A stretch of 9,622 nt of DNA from Oscillospiraceae bacterium (GCA_902766215.1 CACXCV010000115.1:1-9622), one strand, 5' to 3'. Positions 1 to 6,436 are shown, numbered from the stretch's first letter. The notes: generated by a model from the letters alone, not told the origin. Program-made: numbers and translations.

Positions 1-274
1 TGTTTTCCGCTATCTGGCTGACCACCCGCAGCAGCCGCCGCAGGATCTGCGTGTGCGCGACCTGGGGGAGTATCTGTCCCTGAACCGGCAGAAAGAGGGC
101 CGGTTCATCTTTGTGAAAAGCACGCTCTATGTGGAGGAGCTGCAGCTGGAGTTTGAGCAGACCTATCGCCAGGGCAAGCGCATTGCCGTGGCCTTTCTAA
201 CGGCCGGCGGCCGCCCGGATGAGCAGGTGCTGGGCATGGTCACGCCCTGGGACATTCTGGGCCGCGGGATCTGA
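1..274 (+). CDS. CBS-domain-like protein, 3' end only (partial)
   Basis: The reading frame is open from position 2 and ends at TGA 272-274, so only about 90 C-terminal residues are present and the start lies outside the window. The final stretch (GKRIAVAFLT... then VLGMVTPWDIL) has the shape of the last strand and helix of a CBS domain, where a G-x-VT-x-x-D(I/L)L ending is typical. The preceding residues RFIFVKSTLYVEELQLEF fit the start of the same CBS unit. CBS pairs usually bind adenine nucleotides and regulate an attached domain or act alone. The fragment contains no catalytic motif, so the role of the whole protein cannot be stated. The gene converges on the peptidase gene. The frame and stop are certain; the family is a motif-level guess. 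Confidence 0.55.
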   Translation, partial: VFRYLADHPQQPPQDLRVRDLGEYLSLNRQKEGRFIFVKSTLYVEELQLEFEQTYRQGKRIAVAFLTAGGRPDEQVLGMVTPWDILGRGI

Positions 275-280
275 AACAAG

Positions 281-321
281 GAAAAGACAAGCACCCCGGC
301 GCCGCAAATGCGGCGCCGGGG
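281..321 (-). terminator. Intrinsic terminator of the pepF-like gene, between convergent genes
   Basis: A perfect 12-bp GC stem, 294-305 paired with 310-321, closes a 4-nt AAAT loop. Read on the minus strand the stem is followed by TGCTTGTCTTTTC, a T-rich tail, which suits termination of the peptidase gene that stops at 354. On the plus strand the stem is followed by CGCGG without a T-run, so it may only weakly stop the gene ending at 274. Confidence 0.75.
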
Positions 322-353
322 CGCGGTGCGTTTCGGGCGGGAAAAGCGGCGGC

Positions 354-2114
354 TTACTTCTGCGCCAGGGCGATGAACTGGTCAATCATCTGCGCATAGG
401 ATTCCAGCCCGCGGGCCCAGAAGGCCTTGTCGGTCAGGTCCAGGCCGGCGATTTTGGCCGTGTCCTCCACCGAGGCGACCGAGGTGGTGTGCAGCAGCGT
501 CTTATACTTGGGCACAAAGGCGCTGCCCTCCTCCTCGTACTGGGCGTACAGGCCCCGGGCGAACAGCCCGCCGAAGGCATAGGGGAAGTTGTAGAAGCTG
601 CGGCCCGTGGAGTAATAGTGGCTCTTGCAGACCCACATGTACGGATGCAGCAGGCTGTGATCCAGACCGTCGCCATAGGCCTGCTTCTGCGCGTCGAGCA
701 TGATGCCGCACAGGGCCTGGCTGTCCATAAAGCGGCTGGAACGCTGGTCGAACACGGCAGTTTCGAACAGATAGCGCGAAAGAATGTCGCAGATGATCTG
801 CGTGGTGTCGGAGAGCTGGCTTTCGATCAGGGCCAGCTTTTCCGCGTCGGAGCGGGCGTGGCGGATGGCGTAGCCGTTGACAATGCACTCGTTGAAGTTG
901 GAGGCTGTTTCGGCCACGGGCATGGAATAGCTCTTGTTCAGCGGGCGGTGATCATAGAGATTGACGTTATGGAAGGCGTGACCCAGCTCGTGAGCCAGGG
1001 TGACCACGTCGCTGAAGCTGCCGTCGAAGTTGGTCAGGATACGGCTCTGGCGGATGGGCTGCAGGCCGCTGCAGAATGCGCCGCCGCGCTTGCCGTCGTG
1101 GGGATAGAAGTCGATCCAGCGCTCGTCAAAGGCCTGGGCCGCCATGTCGTGCAGCTGCCCGTCAAAGCTGGAAAAAACGTGCAGCAGATAGTCCCGGGCG
1201 GATTCGATGGTAAACTTCCGGCTGTTCTCGCCCATGGGAGCAAACAGGTCGTACCAGGGCAGGCCGCCCTCGTGGCCCAGCACGCGGGCCTTGACCTTGA
1301 GATACTCCCAGAAGCGGGGCAGATAGTCGTTCATGGCAGAAAGCAGCGCGTCGAGGGTCCTGCGCTCCATGCGTGCGCCCTGGAGCGTCTGGTCCAGCGG
1401 GGAGTCATAGCCGCGCAGCTGGCACTCCTGGATCACCTGCAGCTTGATGGAGTTGAGCGAAAAGGCCACCGCGTCGGCAATCTTGGGATAGCAGGCCAGC
1501 TCGGCCTCATAGGCCTCCCTGCGCAGGGCGGGATCCGGGTCATAGGCCATGTTGCGGATGGCGGAGAGATTGGTCTTGCCGCCGCGGAAGTCCACCTCCA
1601 CCGCCGAGGTCAGATGCCCCTGCTGCTGGCTCCAGGCCGAGCCGCCGGAGATGTTCATGCGGGAGAGAATCTCCTCCTCCCGGGCGGGGAGCAGATAGCG
1701 ACTGTCGCGGCGGATGGACTCCAGCAGGTAGCGATAGTCCGCCAGGAAGGGGTCGGCCGCCAGCAGCGGCTCCAGGTCGGGCAGCGCGGCAACATAGGCC
1801 TCGAAAGCGGCGTTGGCGCCGGAGACGCTGCTCAGCTCCGCCTGCAGCTGGCCCATGTTGGACACGGCGTCGGCGTCGCGGGAGTTGGTGCTCTGCCGCA
1901 GGCTGGAATAGCCCATCAGCAGCGTGGACAGCTGGCGCAGCTCCTCCTGCAGGGACAGAACCTGGTGCAGGGCCTGGGCCGGCTCCAGGTCGGACAGGCG
2001 GCCGGACAGGTCGTTCAGCGCGGCGCACAGCGCCGTGAGACGGACGCGGTCAGCCTGATATTTGGGGTCGTCAAAGCCCGGGTACAGGGCGTCGAGGGAC
2101 CATTCACCGTTCAT
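354..2114 (-). CDS. pepF: Oligoendopeptidase F, M3 family zinc metallopeptidase
   Basis: The protein has 586 residues, the usual size for M3B oligoendopeptidases (COG1164 type). These are cytosolic enzymes that cut short peptides taken up from the medium or released in protein turnover. The zinc site is visible as HELGH at residues 375-379, with the likely third ligand Glu402 in the AETASNFNE segment about 25 residues later, as in the family. The N-terminal half is helical and matches the oligopeptidase F N-domain in position. I chose the ATG at 2114 because AGGAGG (2123-2128) sits 8 nt upstream and because a candidate promoter lies at 2146-2174. The longer in-frame ATG at 2174 would fall inside the -35 box, so it is unlikely. 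The gene is monocistronic, with a promoter upstream and a hairpin downstream. Exact peptide specificity cannot be read from the sequence. Confidence 0.93.
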   Translation of the reverse strand: MNGEWSLDALYPGFDDPKYQADRVRLTALCAALNDLSGRLSDLEPAQALHQVLSLQEELRQLSTLLMGYSSLRQSTNSRDADAVSNMGQLQAELSSVSGANAAFEAYVAALPDLEPLLAADPFLADYRYLLESIRRDSRYLLPAREEEILSRMNISGGSAWSQQQGHLTSAVEVDFRGGKTNLSAIRNMAYDPDPALRREAYEAELACYPKIADAVAFSLNSIKLQVIQECQLRGYDSPLDQTLQGARMERRTLDALLSAMNDYLPRFWEYLKVKARVLGHEGGLPWYDLFAPMGENSRKFTIESARDYLLHVFSSFDGQLHDMAAQAFDERWIDFYPHDGKRGGAFCSGLQPIRQSRILTNFDGSFSDVVTLAHELGHAFHNVNLYDHRPLNKSYSMPVAETASNFNECIVNGYAIRHARSDAEKLALIESQLSDTTQIICDILSRYLFETAVFDQRSSRFMDSQALCGIMLDAQKQAYGDGLDHSLLHPYMWVCKSHYYSTGRSFYNFPYAFGGLFARGLYAQYEEEGSAFVPKYKTLLHTTSVASVEDTAKIAGLDLTDKAFWARGLESYAQMIDQFIALAQK

Positions 2115-2122
2115 AAGTGTAA

Positions 2123-2128
2123 CCTCCT
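2123..2128 (-). promoter_or_regulatory. Ribosome binding site fixing the pepF start
   Basis: AGGAGG on the minus strand lies 8 nt before ATG 2114. This full consensus match favours that start over the in-frame ATG 60 nt further upstream. Confidence 0.85.
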
Positions 2129-2145
2129 GAAGTGTTGGTAACGCT

Positions 2146-2174
2146 ATCTTACCACAGCCGGGGAGAGAAAACAA
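2146..2174 (-). promoter_or_regulatory. Candidate sigma-A promoter for pepF
   Basis: On the minus strand TTGTTT (2169-2174) is separated by 17 nt from TAAGAT (2146-2151). A TGG directly before the -10 gives an extended -10. The expected transcript start near 2139 leaves a leader of about 25 nt that carries the AGGAGG site. The -35 is weak (TTG conserved only), so the extended -10 probably carries the recognition. Confidence 0.55.
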
Positions 2175-2216
2175 GCGCCGCAGGCCGCCGAAACGGGACC
2201 AACGGGCTTTTTCGGC

Positions 2217-2253
2217 AAAAACAGGCGCCCTGTTCGTGAAAACAGGGCGCCTG
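2217..2253 (-). terminator. Strong intrinsic terminator of the ECF S-component gene
   Basis: A perfect 13-bp stem (2222-2234 with 2241-2253) encloses a 6-nt loop. On the minus strand it is followed at once by TTTTTG. It begins 12 nt after the stop codon of the membrane-protein gene. This also separates that gene from the pepF promoter downstream. Confidence 0.9.
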
Positions 2254-2265
2254 GAACACGTGCGA

Positions 2266-2859
2266 TTATGATTTTCTGCCGATGCGGGTCAGCCGGACGA
2301 TCACCGGGCTGAGCACGGCGTTGACCGCCAGTTCGAAGACAAAGTTCAGCCCCACAAAGCCGACGATGAGATATGCGCCGGTGGAGCCGGAGAAGCCGAC
2401 CTGCTGCGCCACGTCGGCCACATAGCCCATGAAGAAGGCCAGGCAGCCCAGCAGAAACACGCCGGTGTTGACCACGGGGCAGACAATGGCCGCGGCGACG
2501 ATGGCGGCATATTCGTTGGCCCTGTGCAGCAGCCGGTAGACCAGGCCGGCGCACAGACCGGACAGCGCACCCTTGAGCATCACGGTGAGAATGCAGCCCA
2601 GGGGACTGATGACCAGAAAGGCTGCCGCGTCGCTGGAGAGCAGCACCACCAGGCCGAACACGGCGCCCAGAAACGCGCCGGCCCACGGCCCGTACAGCAC
2701 TGCGCCGATGACGATGGGAACCAGCACCAATGAAATGGAGAAGGTGCCGAATCGAATGAAGCTGCCCAGCAGCTGCAGCACCACAACGATGGCGGTGAAC
2801 AGCGCCAGGGCAACCAGCCGCCTGGTCTTGTCCAGGTCGGTGCGCCTGTAGTTTGCCAT
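2266..2859 (-). CDS. ECF transporter S component (substrate-binding membrane protein), substrate unknown
   Basis: The protein has 197 residues and is strongly hydrophobic, with about six membrane segments, roughly at 13-33, 41-58, 60-76, 79-103, 115-147 and 161-190. It has a basic N-terminus (MANYRRTDLDKTRR) and a basic C-terminal tail (TRIGRKS). This size and layout, with the segment RLVALALFTAIVVVLQLLG and a following LVLVPIVIGA, match S components of energy-coupling factor vitamin or micronutrient importers. No EcfA, EcfA' or EcfT genes are beside it, so it would use a shared energizing module encoded elsewhere (group II arrangement, known for the family). The ATG at 2859 is supported by AGGAGG at 2868-2873, 8 nt upstream. 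The vitamin cannot be assigned from sequence; I see no recognisable riboswitch in the short leader that would name it. Confidence 0.85.
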   Translation of the reverse strand: MANYRRTDLDKTRRLVALALFTAIVVVLQLLGSFIRFGTFSISLVLVPIVIGAVLYGPWAGAFLGAVFGLVVLLSSDAAAFLVISPLGCILTVMLKGALSGLCAGLVYRLLHRANEYAAIVAAAIVCPVVNTGVFLLGCLAFFMGYVADVAQQVGFSGSTGAYLIVGFVGLNFVFELAVNAVLSPVIVRLTRIGRKS

Positions 2860-2876
2860 ATGCAATTCCTCCTGCT

Positions 2877-2903
2877 GCCGCGACTCCCGTCGGAGACTGC
2901 GGC
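2877..2903 (-). promoter_or_regulatory. Leader hairpin just upstream of the S-component ribosome binding site
   Basis: GCCGC (2877-2881) pairs with GCGGC (2899-2903), and inside it CTCC pairs with GGAG around a CGTC loop. On the transcript this stem ends 3 nt before the AGGAGG site, inside a leader estimated at about 55 nt. It may merely keep the ribosome site open or may modulate it. It is too small to be a known vitamin riboswitch. Confidence 0.4.
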
Positions 2904-2920
2904 GCATATTTGATGACCCC

Positions 2921-2929
2921 AGTATAGCA
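2921..2929 (-). promoter_or_regulatory. Extended -10 promoter for the S-component gene
   Basis: The minus strand reads TGCTATACT, an extended -10 (TG, one base, then TATACT, a 5/6 match to TATAAT). No good -35 hexamer lies 16-18 nt upstream; the region there is TACAAA-like. Transcription would start near 2914 and give a leader of about 55 nt. Confidence 0.55.
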
Positions 2930-3083
2930 CAGACCGGCGGCGTTTGTATATGGCAAAAGTGATGAAAAACGACTGCGGGCACGCGGCGCGTCCGGCGGGG
3001 TGGACGGGGTGGACCGAGAATAGAAAAGATATAGACAATGGTAATGATTTTGAATGCAATGCAAAAATTATTGTATACATCAA
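2930..3083. other. Non-coding part of the divergent intergenic region
   Basis: The whole gap between the S-component gene and the lipoprotein gene is 366 bp (2860-3225). This stretch holds no gene that I can support: the open frames crossing it lack ribosome sites and continue into other genes out of frame. It shifts from GC-rich (2970-3015) to AT-rich (3016-3112), as expected in front of a promoter. It contains a tandem 9-bp G-rich repeat and a palindrome, listed separately. Confidence 0.6.
2997..3014. repeat. Tandem duplicate of a 9-bp G-rich unit
   Basis: GGGGTGGAC occurs twice in direct succession (2997-3005 and 3006-3014). With the neighbouring GGCGGGG this makes a short G-rich block in non-coding DNA. 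No function can be assigned. Confidence 0.6.
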
Positions 3084-3097
3084 TTGACAAACAATAA
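3068..3097. promoter_or_regulatory. Candidate operator overlapping the lipoprotein promoter
   Basis: Two nested symmetries surround the -35 box. TGTATACA at 3072-3079 is a perfect 8-bp palindrome, 4 nt upstream of TTGACA. TTATTGT (3068-3074) is the exact inverse complement of ACAATAA (3091-3097), and the two arms flank the -35. The T-x-GT-xx-AC-x-A form resembles operators of FadR-type GntR regulators (known of that family). No regulator gene is in the window, so the binding protein is unknown. Confidence 0.4.
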
Positions 3098-3112
3098 GAA
3101 TGGATGTAAAAT
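3084..3112 (+). promoter_or_regulatory. Sigma-A promoter for the lipoprotein gene
   Basis: A perfect TTGACA (3084-3089) is followed by a 17-nt spacer and TAAAAT (3107-3112, 5/6 match). This is the best promoter in the window. It predicts transcription from about 3119 and a leader of roughly 107 nt. Confidence 0.88.
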
Positions 3113-3210
3113 ATCAACGCATCGAAGTGTCGCAGATGTGACGGACTTTTGACAGCGGCAAACATAGGCTGTCCGCACGGCGGCGCACACGGCGGTGCAG
3201 AAAGAAAATG

Positions 3211-3217
3211 AGGGAGG
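3211..3217 (+). promoter_or_regulatory. Ribosome binding site that selects the GTG start of the lipoprotein
   Basis: AGGGAGG lies 8 nt before GTG 3226. The alternative in-frame ATG at 3208 directly precedes this site and has only a weak purine stretch ahead of it. The GTG is therefore preferred. Confidence 0.8.
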
Positions 3218-3225
3218 ACTCTATT

Positions 3226-4935
3226 GTGAAACGCTTGCTTGCTCTTCTTCTGGTTTCCCTGCTGGTGCTGCCCCTGGTTGCCTGCGCATCGACACCGAAA
3301 ACCGATGCTCCTGCTGCAGACACCAGCACGACCAACACCCCTGCGGACGATGCCCCGGCCGACGATGCCCCGGCTGACGACACCGCCGAGGCTGACCAGC
3401 CTGCCGACGGCGAACCCGCCGCCGATGACAACGGCCTGGTCTGGCCCCGCCTGGCCAACGACGATGTGACCCTGACACTGATGACCTTCCTGCCCAACGA
3501 GATTTCGTCTCTGGTTACGCAGGTGGATCATCCCGACAACATCCCCTGGAACGAGGCGCCCCGCCGTACCGGCATCAACCTGGACATTACCACGCTTTCC
3601 TCCATGGCGTTTGCCGAGCAGATGAAGCTGGCGCTGGCCGCGGAAGACTTCATGGACATCATGAACGTCAGCCGCCACTATGCCGGAGGCCTGGATCAGG
3701 CGTATGAAGACGGCAATTTTGTCTGCCTGAGCGACCATGAGGACTGGATCCCCAACTATCTGACCTGGGTCTATGCCGACGACAACAACCGCAAGGCTGC
3801 GTATACCGACAGCGGCCACATCATGGCCTTCAGTCAGGTAACCGAGCGGAAGGAGCCGGGCTGGTGCGGCTACACGGTCCGCCGCGACTGGCTGGATGAG
3901 CTGGGCATGGAGCCGCCCGAGACCATTGCCGAGTGGGAAGACATGCTGATGACCTTCAAGGAGAAGAAGACCGGCGGCGAAGCACCTCTGGATCTGTATA
4001 AGACAGGCCTGCCGCAGTCCAACCACTTCAGCGGCGCGTACAACGTCTGCTGGTCCGGCCTGATCAAGGTGGACGGCCAGCTGCAGTACTGCTTTGTGTC
4101 CGACGGCTGGCGCCAGTACATGGAATTGCTGCACTCCTGGTATGACAAGGGCCTGATCGAGCCCGATTTCTTCTCCTCCAACAACCCGCAGCACGAGGCG
4201 GACAAGGAGCGCCTGGCCCGCAACGTGGTCGGCGCGGCGAACCTGATTACCTCCGCAGTCGGCTCCTACTACGCCGACATGGGTCTGGCTCCGGAAGGCG
4301 CCTATTACGAGCTGGTCGGCAACGCCAGCCTGGAGAAGGGCGTTCCTTCCAAGGTCACCTTCAATGGCGACGATGTTTCCTGCCTGCTGTCGCCCTATGG
4401 CTGGATGATCTGGGCCGATGGCGAGCACCCCGACATCGCCACCAAGTTTATGGACTATTTCTACAGCGAGGAAGGCTCGATCCTGACCAACTATGGCATC
4501 GAGGGCGACACCTTCTATTATGATGAGAACGGCAAGCCGCAGTTTACGGACAAGATTATGCACAACGACAAAGGCCTGTATTTCTTCGGTGCCATTCATT
4601 ACTATCTCATCAACAACGGCCTGACCCTGCTCATCGACCGCAACGAGCTGTCCCTGAGCGAAGAGGCGCTGCGTTATAAGGAGTGCTGGGGCCAGATCGG
4701 CGAGTACCGCATGAGTGCGGCGCTCTCCTTCACTGCGGAAGAGGCATCGGAGTACTCCGCCATCCAGAGCGACCTGGACGTCAAGCGCGAAGAGATGTTT
4801 GCCAAGTGGATCACCGGCGAGGTGGAACTGAATGACGACACCTGGAACACCTATCTCGACGAAATGGAGCAGATCGGCTGGCGGCGCTATCTGGAGATTC
4901 AGCAGGCTGCCTATGACCGCTGGCTGGTGAAGTAA
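3226..4935 (+). CDS. Extracellular solute-binding lipoprotein, LplA/YtcQ-like, ABC sugar importer type
   Basis: The protein has 569 residues and starts with a classic lipoprotein signal: basic MKR, a leucine-rich core and the lipobox LVAC with Cys20 as the predicted lipidated residue. Residues 21-70 form an acidic, Ala/Pro/Thr-rich tether with repeated ADDAP units. The folded part follows, with hallmarks of large family-1 solute-binding proteins such as RRDWLDELGMEPPETIAEWEDML (starting at R219), seen in LplA-like carbohydrate binders of Firmicutes. It would sit on the outer face of the membrane and pass a ligand, probably an oligosaccharide, to an ABC permease. No LplB/LplC-like permeases follow: the gene stands alone between its promoter and a hairpin. 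The start is GTG 3226, not ATG 3208, because of the ribosome site. The ligand is unknown. Confidence 0.88.
   Translation: MKRLLALLLVSLLVLPLVACASTPKTDAPAADTSTTNTPADDAPADDAPADDTAEADQPADGEPAADDNGLVWPRLANDDVTLTLMTFLPNEISSLVTQVDHPDNIPWNEAPRRTGINLDITTLSSMAFAEQMKLALAAEDFMDIMNVSRHYAGGLDQAYEDGNFVCLSDHEDWIPNYLTWVYADDNNRKAAYTDSGHIMAFSQVTERKEPGWCGYTVRRDWLDELGMEPPETIAEWEDMLMTFKEKKTGGEAPLDLYKTGLPQSNHFSGAYNVCWSGLIKVDGQLQYCFVSDGWRQYMELLHSWYDKGLIEPDFFSSNNPQHEADKERLARNVVGAANLITSAVGSYYADMGLAPEGAYYELVGNASLEKGVPSKVTFNGDDVSCLLSPYGWMIWADGEHPDIATKFMDYFYSEEGSILTNYGIEGDTFYYDENGKPQFTDKIMHNDKGLYFFGAIHYYLINNGLTLLIDRNELSLSEEALRYKECWGQIGEYRMSAALSFTAEEASEYSAIQSDLDVKREEMFAKWITGEVELNDDTWNTYLDEMEQIGWRRYLEIQQAAYDRWLVK
3343..3387 (+). 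repeat. Tandem 15-bp repeat coding for the acidic tether
   Basis: Units at 3343-3357 and 3358-3372 differ by one base and each encode Ala-Asp-Asp-Ala-Pro. A degenerate third unit (3373-3387) encodes ADDTA. They lie in the linker between the lipid anchor and the binding domain, where length change is usually tolerated. Confidence 0.8.
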
Positions 4936-4978
4936 GCTTCGCTTTGCAGCGGAGGGCTGGATTCTTTATATCCATACA

Positions 4979-5020
4979 CAGAAACGGGAGCCGCGGCGCA
5001 CGCCGCGGCTCCCGTTTCTG
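4979..5020. terminator. Long perfect hairpin after the lipoprotein gene
   Basis: A perfect 20-bp inverted repeat (4979-4998 with 5001-5020) has only 2 nt between the arms, so the real loop is about 4 nt. The outer arm ends in GTTTCTG on both strands by symmetry, so a modest U-rich end is part of the stem rather than a free tail. It lies 43 nt past the stop at 4935 and is the only terminator candidate for the lipoprotein transcript. It could also act as a stabilising 3' end. Confidence 0.7.
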
Positions 5021-5075
5021 CCGGGCGGGAAGCATCCCCCGGCGTTTATGCCGCCCTGCCGGCACACGGCCGGAC

Positions 5076-5112
5076 AAAAACCGCCCCCTGTACCTCCGGG
5101 TACAGGGGGCGG
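5076..5112 (-). terminator. Intrinsic terminator of the trmL-tpiA operon
   Basis: A perfect 14-bp stem (5081-5094 with 5099-5112) has a TCCG loop. On the minus strand it is followed directly by TTTTTG. It begins 12 nt after the tpiA stop codon. Confidence 0.9.
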
Positions 5113-5124
5113 TGAAAAATGCAC

Positions 5125-5901
5125 TTAGTCGTTGGACTGGTTGGCTGCGTGGATGATCTGCAGGAACTTCTCGGGGTCGAGGGAAGCGCCGCCGATCAGG
5201 CCGCCGTCGATGTCGGGCTTAGCCAGCAGGTCATAGGCGTTCTTCTCGTTCATGGAGCCGCCGTAGAGAACGGGCACCGAGCGGGCCGGACGCGCACCAT
5301 ACAGCTTGCGGACCACCGAACGGACAAACTCACAGACCTCCTGCGCCTGCTCGGGCGTGGCGGTCTTGCCGGTGCCGATGGCCCAGATGGGCTCGTAGGC
5401 GATGACGACTTTCTTCAGCTCCTCGGGCTTGACCACGCTCAGGGCAATCTTCAGCTGCATGGCAATCCACTCTTCGGTGACGCCCAGCTCGCGCTGCTCC
5501 AGCGACTCGCCCACGCAGAGGATGGCGCTCATGCCGTTGTCCAGCACGGCGCGCAGCTTAGCGGCGACGCGGGCGTCGCTCTCGCCCATCTCACGGCGCT
5601 CGGAGTGGCCGACAATGACATACTTCACACCGGCATCAGCCAGCATGCTGCCGGCGATCTCGCCGGTGACGGCGCCGGAGGCCTTCTCGTGGATGTTCTC
5701 TGCGCCGATAGCCACGCGGGTGTCCTTCAGCACGCGCATGCCGGAGGGAATGTCGATGGCGGGCATGCAGAGGATGATGTCGCACCAGCGGCTGCGGGGC
5801 AGCATGCCGCGCAGGGTCGTGCAGAAGTCACGGGTCTCGCTGGGGGTCTTGTTCATTTTCCAGTTGGCGGCAATAACTGCTCTGCGGTATTTCCTGTTCA
5901 T
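5125..5901 (-). CDS. tpiA: Triosephosphate isomerase
   Basis: The enzyme interconverts dihydroxyacetone phosphate and glyceraldehyde-3-phosphate in glycolysis and gluconeogenesis, in the cytosol. Its 258 residues fit the family length. The catalytic set is complete: NWKMN with Lys15, GHSERR with His99, and AYEPIWAIGTG with Glu170 followed by the mobile loop 6. The phosphate-binding segments LYGGS (212-216) and GGLIGGASL (233-241) are present. The ATG at 5901 is the natural start (MNRKYRRAVIAANWKMN). Its ribosome site AAAGGAG lies about 12 nt away, slightly longer than usual. It is the second gene of an operon, starting 18 nt after the trmL-like stop, so its ribosome site fills the gap. No separate promoter is evident. 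Placement away from gapA/pgk/pgm/eno is unusual but known in scattered genomes. Confidence 0.97.
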   Translation of the reverse strand: MNRKYRRAVIAANWKMNKTPSETRDFCTTLRGMLPRSRWCDIILCMPAIDIPSGMRVLKDTRVAIGAENIHEKASGAVTGEIAGSMLADAGVKYVIVGHSERREMGESDARVAAKLRAVLDNGMSAILCVGESLEQRELGVTEEWIAMQLKIALSVVKPEELKKVVIAYEPIWAIGTGKTATPEQAQEVCEFVRSVVRKLYGARPARSVPVLYGGSMNEKNAYDLLAKPDIDGGLIGGASLDPEKFLQIIHAANQSND

Positions 5902-5919
5902 GGTGATGATGTTCTCCTT

Positions 5920-6429
5920 TCAAATCTGCTGGGAAGACGGGGATTGGGGTTGTGCCATTTTTCCGGCGGGGGACAGGTGGGGAAACTCCAGCTGCCGCAG
6001 CGCCTCAAAGGTAACAATTGCAACGGAATTGGCAAGGTTCAGGCTTCTGGCCTCGGCCCGGATGGGGATGCGCAGGCAGCGATCCGGGTGCGCATACAGC
6101 AGCGGCTCCGGCAGACCGCGCGTCTCCGCCCCAAAGAACAGCCAGCATCCGTCAGGATAGCTGACCTCGGTATAGGAACGGGGCGCCTTGGTGGAGAGAA
6201 GATAGAATTCCTCCGGCTGATTCTGCTGCCAGAACTCGTCCAGCGAGGGATAGTCGCGGACATCGACCAGATGCCAGTAGTCCAGGCCGGCGCGCTTGAC
6301 CGCGCGGTCGGAAATGTCAAAGCCCAGCGGGCGGATCAGGTGCAGAACGCTGCCCGTGGCGGCGCAGGTGCGGGCTATGTTGCCGCAGTTCTGCGGGATC
6401 TCCGGCTCCACCAGGACGATATTCAGCAT
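5920..6429 (-). CDS. trmL: tRNA (cytidine/uridine-34 2'-O)-methyltransferase, SPOUT family, TrmL-like
   Basis: This is a 169-residue single-domain SPOUT methyltransferase. TrmL enzymes methylate the ribose of the wobble nucleotide of certain leucine tRNAs using S-adenosylmethionine, as dimers. The N-terminus MLNIVLVEPEIPQNCGNIARTC is family-typical. The knotted SAM-binding part shows LFFGAETRGLP (97-107) and IPIRAEARSLNLANSVAIVTFEALRQ (121-146). A Pro/Ser/Gln-rich tail (about 155-169) looks disordered. I chose ATG 6429 because the conserved fold begins there and AGGGGG lies 7 nt upstream. An in-frame ATG at 6501 would add 24 residues of no family character, but it has its own ribosome-like site near the predicted transcript start. 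It is first in the operon with tpiA. Confidence 0.92.
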   Translation of the reverse strand: MLNIVLVEPEIPQNCGNIARTCAATGSVLHLIRPLGFDISDRAVKRAGLDYWHLVDVRDYPSLDEFWQQNQPEEFYLLSTKAPRSYTEVSYPDGCWLFFGAETRGLPEPLLYAHPDRCLRIPIRAEARSLNLANSVAIVTFEALRQLEFPHLSPAGKMAQPQSPSSQQI

Positions 6430-6436
6430 GGACAGA

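Noticed and set aside
219..2141. 640-codon open frame on the plus strand opposite the peptidase gene
   Set aside because: It is antisense to a gene with a complete zinc-peptidase signature. The product is Gly/Val/Gln-rich without any domain, as expected for the mirror frame of GC-rich codons.
2580..3083. 167-codon minus-strand frame starting in the intergenic region and running into the S-component gene
   Set aside because: It overlaps most of the S-component start region out of frame, has no ribosome site, and its product is an alternate-frame translation rich in Trp, Ser and Cys.
3208..3225. ATG 3208 as start of the lipoprotein
   Set aside because: It would place acidic residues (MREDSIV) before the basic signal start and would sit upstream of, and touching, the clear AGGGAGG site that serves GTG 3226.
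2266..4599. 777-codon open frame on the minus strand that joins the S component to sequence antisense to the lipoprotein gene
   Set aside because: The S-component start at 2859 has a full AGGAGG site and a promoter behind it. The upstream extension crosses the intergenic region and is simply the stop-free antisense frame of a GC-rich gene, with a low-complexity Gly/Val/Gln-rich product.
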